Source of the DNA: an uncultured Pseudobdellovibrionaceae bacterium
GTDB lineage: Bacteria > Bdellovibrionota > Bdellovibrionia > Bdellovibrionales > JAMPXM01
Direction of reading: 5' to 3'
DNA length: 5,058 nucleotides
Assembly (NCBI GenBank): GCA_934277865.1
Contig: CAKQVW010000231.1
Location: 1 to 5,058 of the forward strand
Below are positions 1-5,058 of the stretch, piece after piece. Each line of letters starts with the position of its first letter. Position 1 is the first letter of the stretch. A program made the translations under genes and the position numbers. The notes beneath the pieces were generated by a model. That model saw only the letters and a list, made by a program, of their open reading frames with translations, had not been told where the DNA came from and did not search any database.

Positions 1-380
1 TCATCTAGCGAGTCGATGTGATGGCGATGAACACCCAGCGACAGAGACCGCCGGAGAGCTCGCGCCTCTTTTGCACATCCAGAAAACTGCACTTGGTTCG
101 CGTTCAATAGAGAGCAAGCCATTCTCAATTCACGCTCGCTTGACACGTCAATGCCCCAACCCATGCTGACCAGTAGTCGGCAGATCTCCGTGTTTGGGTT
201 TGTCTTCATAGAGAAAAAGAAGTCCGTTTTGCATTTCACGAGCGTGTTGAGCGCGGAACGAATTTTTCTAGAGTTATCTTGTAAGATATCTTCACGATAA
301 ATGAAAAAGGGTCGGCCCTCGCCACCTTCCGCCGCTTGAATGGCTATTCGTTTCCAGATTTCAGGATCACTCTGCTGCAT
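1..380 (-). CDS. PLP-dependent decarboxylase, Orn/Lys/DAP family (3' partial)
   Basis: The gene runs off the left edge; 126 complete codons are visible of a protein that usually has about 400. The translation begins MQQSDPEIWKRI. FFFSMKTNPN (54-63) contains the lysine (K59) that forms the Schiff base with PLP in fold-type III decarboxylases. It is followed by GWGIDVSSERE (74-84), matching the family's D-V-S-S-x-x-E segment, then QFSGCAKE (98-105) and HIDSLD (121-126). The same blocks occur in the decarboxylase half of the first gene (FSVKSNPN, FDVSSFGE, HIDSLDE), so the two are paralogues, although most residues between the blocks differ. The ATG at 380 has GAGG 6 bases upstream and overlaps the ATP-grasp stop by 14 bp, which supports co-translation. 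It is probably an amino acid decarboxylase supplying an amine to the pathway, but the catalytic Cys and substrate-binding segment lie outside the window, so activity and substrate are open. A diaminopimelate decarboxylase for lysine synthesis is possible but less likely in this context. Confidence 0.85.
   Translation of the reverse strand, partial: MQQSDPEIWKRIAIQAAEGGEGRPFFIYREDILQDNSRKIRSALNTLVKCKTDFFFSMKTNPNTEICRLLVSMGWGIDVSSERELRMACSLLNANQVQFSGCAKEARALRRSLSLGVHRHHIDSLD
275..292. repeat. Nested short inverted repeats in the second decarboxylase gene
   Basis: TATCTT-GT-AAGATA (275-288) overlaps the perfect 10-bp palindrome AAGATATCTT (283-292). Both are AT-rich and lie within codons about 30 to 36 of the second decarboxylase gene. 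They could be a chance product of the codons; no known binding site is recognised. Confidence 0.4.
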
Positions 381-1629
381 GCTCTGCCTCGGCTCTGTCC
401 GTGAATTTCAATTCTGTCCATTCGCAAACGGCACGGGTACCAACACCGCTTTCAAGCGCGCCCCCACAAGATAAAATCGTCGCAGAAGGCCGCTCACGCC
501 GAAATTCCATCTCCGATTGAAATGGAGATCGTGCACATCGCACCCTCTCAATTGACCAATTTCTCTGCTCACAGCCCAGCGCTTTCACTGCCGCAGTAAG
601 AAAATGACCTTTTGTCATTCGAACGTTGAGATCTGTGACATCATATAGGCTTCCGGATTCGTCTAGTATGGAATCAAAACCAAAGGGACCCAACCAACCC
701 TTTTTGAAAAGGAATTCTGCAAGCACACGGGCCACCTCCAGCAAACGTGACCTCAGCTTGAACTCACTTGGATGCAAACTCCGATGCAAACGAGAGAGTC
801 GCGCCTTGTCGTACTCGACCTCGAGCAGTGAGACGTTCATATTGTTTTCGCTGGCTCCAGAATGGTTGGGCCATACGACAGCCGAATACTCGCGTCTCAC
901 CGCGACTCGTCTTTGCATCAGCCACGTCGCATTTTTTAAACTCTCATCTTCTCGTAAAGCGCGCCCCAAAAGTCGCCGTGCTCCGTCGTCCATCGTAAGA
1001 ACACCGGATCCACCGGAACTGAAATCCGACTTAAAAACATAGTCCTTAGAGAAATCAGGATTCAAAATCTCGTTCGTCTGCACGACCCTCGAGGGCGGAA
1101 TCTCAAGACTCAATTGCGCGGCCACTCGTGGCAAAAAGGTCTTTGCGTTTAGCTCTTTTGACAAAGAAAAAAAATCGAAGCCGCTTGCCGACATGTTGTC
1201 GAGCTTCGTCCATCCGGCCGGGTACACTTCAATTTTGCGGGGCTTCAAAAGCTCCCTCAGCTTTTCCTCGGCAAGTCCCCAACCAGCGCATTCCACCGAA
1301 GTGATTTGTGGAAGTCGGTTCAGCGCAGTTGCCAACTCGGCCGCAAAGGCATCGGCATGCCCTGGGTGGGAATCTATTTTCACGACATTCGGAAGCCGAA
1401 GTCCCCGCTCCGAAGCGAGGCTACGAACCATCTCCGGCAGTTCGTACGGCAGAACAATAAATTCGATCACACCAACAGTTGCGTTTGCCAACAGCCAGAC
1501 ACCCATCTCTTCCGTCAGCCGCGATAAGAACATCCCTTGGGCAGGATGCGCCGGAAAAATGGCCCCGAGAGGATGAGGATCTAGATGTGTCTGATCCGTC
1601 AGCAAATTTGGCAACAACAGCCGACTCAT
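367..1629 (-). CDS. ATP-grasp ligase
   Basis: This 420-residue protein is probably an ATP-dependent carboxylate-amine ligase working through an acyl-phosphate. Residues 1-150 are a poorly conserved N-terminal (pre-ATP-grasp type) domain. The ATP-grasp part follows: SKELNAKTFLP (157-167, K163), nucleotide lysine K200 with the glycine-rich loop SDFSSGGSGV (201-210), MQRRVAVRREYS (238-249; Q239, E247), and the metal-site region GPFGFDSILD (314-323, D319) then DVTDLNVRMTKGHF (330-343; D333, N335, R337), which matches the family's (E/D)-x-N-x-R pattern. The last 70 residues are not recognised. The start ATG overlaps the upstream stop as ATGA, with GAAGG 9 bases before it. There is no transit or membrane segment. 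Such enzymes join an amino acid or peptide to an amine; placed between an acyltransferase and a decarboxylase, it would perform an amide-forming step in the same pathway. It could instead be a peptide ligase of the PGM1-like group; substrates cannot be read from the sequence. Confidence 0.85.
   Translation of the reverse strand: MSRLLLPNLLTDQTHLDPHPLGAIFPAHPAQGMFLSRLTEEMGVWLLANATVGVIEFIVLPYELPEMVRSLASERGLRLPNVVKIDSHPGHADAFAAELATALNRLPQITSVECAGWGLAEEKLRELLKPRKIEVYPAGWTKLDNMSASGFDFFSLSKELNAKTFLPRVAAQLSLEIPPSRVVQTNEILNPDFSKDYVFKSDFSSGGSGVLTMDDGARRLLGRALREDESLKNATWLMQRRVAVRREYSAVVWPNHSGASENNMNVSLLEVEYDKARLSRLHRSLHPSEFKLRSRLLEVARVLAEFLFKKGWLGPFGFDSILDESGSLYDVTDLNVRMTKGHFLTAAVKALGCEQRNWSIERVRCARSPFQSEMEFRRERPSATILSCGGALESGVGTRAVCEWTELKFTDRAEAEHAAE
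387..390 (-). promoter_or_regulatory. Ribosome binding site of the second decarboxylase gene
   Basis: The minus strand reads GAGG, 6 bases before the ATG at 380, inside the end of the ATP-grasp gene. It has the same core and spacing as the site of the GNAT-like gene and supports the chosen start, which overlaps the upstream gene by 14 bp. Confidence 0.6.
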
Positions 1630-2693
1630 AGGAAAAGCCCTTCAACCTGAATTCGCCCCGAGGCAAGTTTTTGGACAAGCGGTAGGCCGTGAGATCGTGA
1701 CGGCTCGAATCCCCAGGCGAAGAGGTCACGCGCAAAAGTAGTGACCTTCAAGCCTTCAGACCGAACTGACTCAAGAGTCGCCGCAGGCAGATCACGAATC
1801 GCGAGAAAGTCATAACCGCAGTTGTTGGCAAATTGCAGAAGCTGATGGACGACCTCCTGCAACTCAACGCTATCCACGGAGTAACTTCCCTCTGTGAAGG
1901 TTCCGATGAGATACTTCACCTCGTCGTTCTCTGCCACTCCAGATAGAAGCCTTTGAGCTCGTTTGTTCCAACGCATCTTGCGGGTCGAACGGAAGTCACA
2001 GAGAAATCCCGAAATGCCGACTTTCGAATCACAAAACTGAGAGAAAGATTCCGTGGCATTTTCAATTGCGGACAGATGACGCTCGTTCCATCTTCCAATC
2101 GGAATGATAAAATTTGGAACGTCGCTTGGGACTTTGATATTTCGGCTCACGGCAAAAGACGACGCCGGCTTGCCAGCGGCCTGCTGCCGGCACGCGAATT
2201 CCGCCAAAACAGACTGCCCCAAACTGCATCCCCAAACCTTGGTCTTTTTAACGAATCTCCTTACAAGGATCTTCCCAAGGTCTGGCCGATGCGAAAGCCC
2301 ATAAAAAATCGATTTCTCTCTGAGACTTTCAGACATTTCGGAAAACACGATCTTATGTCGGAAATCGAGAAGCCCCAATAGCACTCCGATCTGCCGATGA
2401 GCAGGGCTTACACAGAGATCTGTATCGTAGATAAACTGGAACTCTTCTCCATCAACACCTGTCGCGGCAAAATGGGGAACGAGCACAGAACTGGCTACCA
2501 AGTGATCTCCGGACCAAGCACCGAAAAGCCGCGCAGGCTGACTCCCCCAACCCTCATAGAGCTTCATTGGTTCCGGACTTCGATCCTGCCACATCAACCC
2601 TCCAGCAACCGAAGCCTCTCGCCACAGTCTTAGGATTTGATCCGAATACAACGCAGGGTTGATTTCCTCGAATCGATACGAGTCACTCGTCAT
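1626..2693 (-). CDS. GNAT-fold acyltransferase-like protein
   Basis: This is a 355-residue protein, long for a single GNAT domain. The N-terminal half carries a recognisable acyl-CoA-binding motif A, DLCVSPAHRQIGVLLGLL (92-109), with the P-x-x-R-x-x-G-x-x-L pattern (P97, R100, G103, L106). The stretch YGLSHRPDLGKIL (131-143) fits the following motif B. The C-terminal half (about 190-355) ends with a helix and strand pattern, QLLQFANNCGYDFLAIRD (284-301), like the end of a GNAT domain, so a degenerate second copy is possible. There is no signal peptide or membrane segment, so it should be cytoplasmic. The ATG at 2693 is chosen because GAGG lies 6 bases upstream; an ATG at 2705 would add four residues but has only a weak site. 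The family transfers an acyl or acetyl group from a CoA or carrier donor to an amine. By context the acceptor would be an amine or amino acid made by the neighbouring enzymes, which is inference. An aminoacyl-transferring (Fem-like) role cannot be excluded. Confidence 0.75.
   Translation of the reverse strand: MTSDSYRFEEINPALYSDQILRLWREASVAGGLMWQDRSPEPMKLYEGWGSQPARLFGAWSGDHLVASSVLVPHFAATGVDGEEFQFIYDTDLCVSPAHRQIGVLLGLLDFRHKIVFSEMSESLREKSIFYGLSHRPDLGKILVRRFVKKTKVWGCSLGQSVLAEFACRQQAAGKPASSFAVSRNIKVPSDVPNFIIPIGRWNERHLSAIENATESFSQFCDSKVGISGFLCDFRSTRKMRWNKRAQRLLSGVAENDEVKYLIGTFTEGSYSVDSVELQEVVHQLLQFANNCGYDFLAIRDLPAATLESVRSEGLKVTTFARDLFAWGFEPSRSHGLPLVQKLASGRIQVEGLFL
1639..1643 (-). promoter_or_regulatory. 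Ribosome binding site of the ATP-grasp gene
   Basis: The minus strand reads GAAGG, 9 bases before the ATG at 1629, within the last codons of the GNAT-like gene. The spacing is slightly long; the ATGA stop/start overlap probably helps re-initiation. Confidence 0.5.
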
Positions 2694-5058
2694 CAAACCC
2701 CTCATCTGGAACTCGGATGTAGCGGTTCTCCATCGCTATAGTCCGAAACTCTCCACTCGCTTCGACAAAGCATTCCATGGCTGACTCAAGCCCCAGAAAC
2801 TCGCCAGACGCTGCCGTCGGCCCATAGGCCCCCGCTGGGAAAATCACTATGCGGTCACCAACTTGAACAGATGGCATTGCCGTTTCCTTGGATGGAAGAA
2901 AAAGTTTGTCGTTCCAGGTTCCCAAACTACCGAAGACCTCCGTAGGTAAATCGGCGCGCGCATCCGTCGAACCTCGGTCTGAATTCACCCACCCTTCACC
3001 TGGTCGCCAGACACGAACTCGATGCCCCCGATTGGAAAAAATAGGCGAGGTCAGGTTCGATGCCAGATGCTGTAGCCCCCCGTTGACAATGACAAGACGT
3101 TGTTCAGATCGGTCTTTAACCGCAATCACCGAAACCACGTAGATACCTGCGGCATGAACAATGGCGCGACCGCCTTCCCACGAAATTTGAAGTTTCTGTC
3201 CAGATCTCTCAGATCGCTGAATTACATCTTCCAGCCGTTTTACACTTTCAAAGTTCTCATCCAGAATGTGCACACTCGGAAGGCCGGCTCCAATGAATAG
3301 CCGTGTCTCAGCAAATGCCTCTTTGTGCCTAGCAAAAATATCCTGTGAGACGCTGAGAGCCTCTTCGAATTTGGCCACTTCGAAGCTCTCTCGTCCCAGA
3401 TAAAAATGTAGACCGATCAACGCAGGCTTTTTGCCGACGTGGTGTTGAAAACGTTCGACGGCTCGATCGATTCCTCCGGAATCAAATCCGAGTTTCGCAA
3501 GACCAACACTCTTAATGGCCTGTCGTAAGGCGATCTTGCCCGGCTGGTCCTTTAGAGCCAGCACCTCTTCAAGCTCATCCAAGCTATCGATGTGCACCAC
3601 ATCGACATCTCTGATAATATTCAACCACCGCTTCGTTTTTGCCGGTCCGGATGCCGTGAGTCGCACGTCTCCGCAGATACGGCGCACCAGCTGATGCTCG
3701 CCAAAAGATGAAACATCAAAACCATCCACCTGACGTGAGAGCGAGCGGAGCACATCCAGGTTGGGGTTTGACTTCACTGAGAACAGAATTTGATTTGAAC
3801 CTTGATGGCGAGATAGGACCGCTCGCAATTTGTTTAAATTCGCCAATAACGCGGTCTCAGAATAGAAAAAGATCGGGTGATCAGCGTCTAAAAGTTTTTG
3901 GGGAACTTTAAAGTCTTGATCGATCGAAACAAGCTTAGGCTTCTCCGCAGAAAATCCTGGCTCATGCGAAGACGACAATAAATGCTCCGTACTTCTGATT
4001 CTCTTGCCGTTGGAATCCATTCCCGATCCAGCTAAAACATGAAACTGTTTTGGAAGAAGGTTGGCAGGCAAGATCTGACGAAGTGATTCCATTCCCGACT
4101 CCAACTCGACACGAGATAGCGGCCGGTACGAAAAGAGCGACAACTGTAGTCCGGACTTGTCTATGGCTATCGTGACCGGAACGCGCGCTGCCGAAGTAAA
4201 CGCCTGCTCGAGATCCAGGAGATTTACTCTCTGTCCGCGAACTTTAAAAGTTTCATTCAATCTTCCCGCCCAAACTAGGTTTCCCTTTTGATCGGTGCGG
4301 ACCCGGTCTCCCGTGTGATAAAAGCCATCTTTTACGTCTCCACCGGAGAGGCAGACCTGAGGACCACGAATGTGCAGTTCTCCATTCACGGAAATCTTAG
4401 CTTCATGATTTGAGAAAACCCTGCCTATCGGAACAGAGCCTGTTAATTTTTTGTCGAAGTCGATCGAGGGAACCTCATAGCTCGCGATCCAAACGGTTGT
4501 TTCAGTGGGGCCATAGAAGTTCGACACCGACGTATGGGGTGCGAGTGCTCTCCATGCCTCAATCAAATCCCAGCTAAGCGCTTCGCCAGTAAAAATCGTC
4601 TGGCGCAGGTTCGTGCATGAGCCCACTGCCTGCTTCGCTCGCATAAGGGCCAGCCGAGCAAAGGAGGGCGTTGTCGACAAAACCGAAATTCCCTCATCGC
4701 AAATCAACGTCGGTAAGCTAGGAGCTTCGTCTTCAAAAACCGGAACTAATGTGGCTCCCTGTAAAGTAGCAGCAAAAATATCAGCAAAATAGGGATCAAA
4801 CCAAGGCGAAAAGACCTGAGAAACTTTGGTGCCGACACTCAAAGGAACCCGCGCTAAGAGATTAGCGATAAATGAACGCGCGGCTAGCCAAGGAATCGCA
4901 ACCGGCTTTGATGGGCCTGTCGTGCCCGTCGTGAAGTACACCCAGGCCAACTCATCATCGTCACGATCGCAAGGAACACGAACGTGCGCCTTGGGCGGTT
5001 CGAAGCTTCGAACAAAATTCTGAAGTCCAAGTTCCCCTGCCCTCACACAAATTGTCTC
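2683..5058 (-). CDS. Adenylation domain fused to PLP-dependent decarboxylase-like domain (5' partial)
   Basis: The reading frame is open to the right edge, so the N-terminus is missing. The in-frame GTG at 5046 is probably not the start, because the ATP-binding A3 motif normally lies well over 100 residues into an adenylation domain and here would be at residue 37. Numbering from that GTG, the adenylation half shows A3 (YFTTGTTGPSKP, 37-48), A4 (FDPYFADIF, 83-91), A5 (NFYGPTE, 176-182), A7 (YHTGD, 243-247), A8 (GRLNETFKVRGQR, 261-273) and A10 (NGKR with catalytic Lys348). D84 matches the Asp that binds the alpha-amino group in amino-acid-activating domains, so an amino acid substrate is plausible. 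A linker of about 35 residues leads to a fold-type III (alanine-racemase-barrel) domain from about 386: PLP lysine K425 in FSVKSNPN, DVSSFGE 444-450, H547, GAGLP 586-590, EGGR 624-627 and GAYG 739-742. The catalytic Cys position is Gly709. No carrier domain separates the halves. Its stop overlaps the next gene by 11 bp. Enzyme class is confident; substrate unknown. Confidence 0.9.
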   Translation of the reverse strand, partial: ETICVRAGELGLQNFVRSFEPPKAHVRVPCDRDDDELAWVYFTTGTTGPSKPVAIPWLAARSFIANLLARVPLSVGTKVSQVFSPWFDPYFADIFAATLQGATLVPVFEDEAPSLPTLICDEGISVLSTTPSFARLALMRAKQAVGSCTNLRQTIFTGEALSWDLIEAWRALAPHTSVSNFYGPTETTVWIASYEVPSIDFDKKLTGSVPIGRVFSNHEAKISVNGELHIRGPQVCLSGGDVKDGFYHTGDRVRTDQKGNLVWAGRLNETFKVRGQRVNLLDLEQAFTSAARVPVTIAIDKSGLQLSLFSYRPLSRVELESGMESLRQILPANLLPKQFHVLAGSGMDSNGKRIRSTEHLLSSSHEPGFSAEKPKLVSIDQDFKVPQKLLDADHPIFFYSETALLANLNKLRAVLSRHQGSNQILFSVKSNPNLDVLRSLSRQVDGFDVSSFGEHQLVRRICGDVRLTASGPAKTKRWLNIIRDVDVVHIDSLDELEEVLALKDQPGKIALRQAIKSVGLAKLGFDSGGIDRAVERFQHHVGKKPALIGLHFYLGRESFEVAKFEEALSVSQDIFARHKEAFAETRLFIGAGLPSVHILDENFESVKRLEDVIQRSERSGQKLQISWEGGRAIVHAAGIYVVSVIAVKDRSEQRLVIVNGGLQHLASNLTSPIFSNRGHRVRVWRPGEGWVNSDRGSTDARADLPTEVFGSLGTWNDKLFLPSKETAMPSVQVGDRIVIFPAGAYGPTAASGEFLGLESAMECFVEASGEFRTIAMENRYIRVPDEGFDDE
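2700..2703 (-). promoter_or_regulatory. Ribosome binding site of the GNAT-like gene
   Basis: The minus strand reads GAGG, 6 bases before the ATG at 2693, inside the last codons of the fusion gene. This decides the start at 2693 over the ATG at 2705, where only a weak CGAG lies upstream. Confidence 0.6.
4998..5013. repeat. 16-bp perfect palindrome inside the fusion gene
   Basis: GTTCGAAGCTTCGAAC is identical to its own reverse complement over all 16 bases; the flanking bases do not extend it. It lies in coding sequence (residues VRSFE, just before the A3 motif of the adenylation domain). No function can be assigned; chance under codon constraint is the default explanation. Confidence 0.55.

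Noticed and set aside
1167..1174. Run of eight A (T on the coding strand) in the ATP-grasp gene as a slippage or phase-variation site
   Set aside because: The frame is intact with recognisable ATP-grasp sequence downstream, and a run of eight encoding Asp-Phe-Phe-Ser is unremarkable.
626..1576. Several plus-strand open frames of 70 to 140 codons opposite the ATP-grasp gene
   Set aside because: They lie antisense to a gene with clear conserved motifs, show no domain pattern, and are the expected shadows of a long coding frame.
1421..1735. Minus-strand 104-codon frame across the GNAT/ATP-grasp junction
   Set aside because: It is out of frame with both well-supported genes, has no motif, and spans their stop/start overlap.
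1953..2633. Plus-strand frames opposite the GNAT-like gene
   Set aside because: Low-complexity Ser/Arg/Pro-rich translations typical of antisense shadows, overlapping each other and the supported gene.
2694..2705. Alternative ATG at 2705 for the GNAT-like gene
   Set aside because: Its upstream bases give only a weak SD match, while the ATG at 2693 has GAGG at a 6-base spacing.
5044..5046. GTG as the true start of the fusion gene
   Set aside because: The frame stays open to the window edge and the A3 motif would be far too close to the N-terminus for an adenylation domain.
1..5058. Exosortase-A (PEP-CTERM) locus assignment
   Set aside because: Ligase, decarboxylase and acyltransferase are reminiscent, but no exosortase, carrier protein or polysaccharide gene is visible, and the ATP-grasp and the fusion do not fit.

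Overview
The window is a dense block of four genes, all on the minus strand, so the operon reads from the right edge to the left. The first and last genes are cut by the window edges. Essentially no base is non-coding. In transcription order the genes are: (1) a large fusion protein with an NRPS-type adenylation domain followed by a fold-type III PLP decarboxylase-like domain (5058 to 2683, N-terminus missing); (2) a GNAT-fold acyltransferase-like protein (2693 to 1626); (3) an ATP-grasp ligase (1629 to 367); (4) a second, stand-alone PLP decarboxylase of the ornithine/diaminopimelate family (380 to 1, C-terminus missing).

All three internal junctions overlap (11, 4 and 14 bp). Each downstream start has a purine-rich ribosome binding site inside the end of the gene before it, so translation is probably coupled. 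No promoter or terminator is visible; both presumably lie outside the window.

The enzyme set looks like a small-molecule pathway that joins amino acids or amines without a classical NRPS assembly line: one enzyme that adenylates a carboxylate, one ATP-grasp that can make an amide through an acyl-phosphate, one N-acyl/acetyltransferase, and two decarboxylase-family proteins that could supply or trim amines. No carrier (thiolation), condensation or thioesterase domain is seen. Partial analogies are the vibrioferrin operon (ATP-grasp plus PLP decarboxylase) and exosortase-A loci (AMP-ligase, PLP decarboxylase and acyltransferase side by side). The exact combination here, with ligase and decarboxylase fused, matches neither. 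The product cannot be named from the sequence.

The most notable detail is that the decarboxylase half of the fusion keeps the residues that hold PLP but has glycine where the family carries its catalytic cysteine. A second decarboxylase-family gene sits in the same operon.

The organism is a bacterium with balanced base composition, ATG starts, Shine-Dalgarno sites and tight operon packing. A Gram-negative proteobacterium or Bdellovibrio-like lineage would fit, but this is only an impression. No mobile element, tRNA, rRNA or CRISPR array is present.
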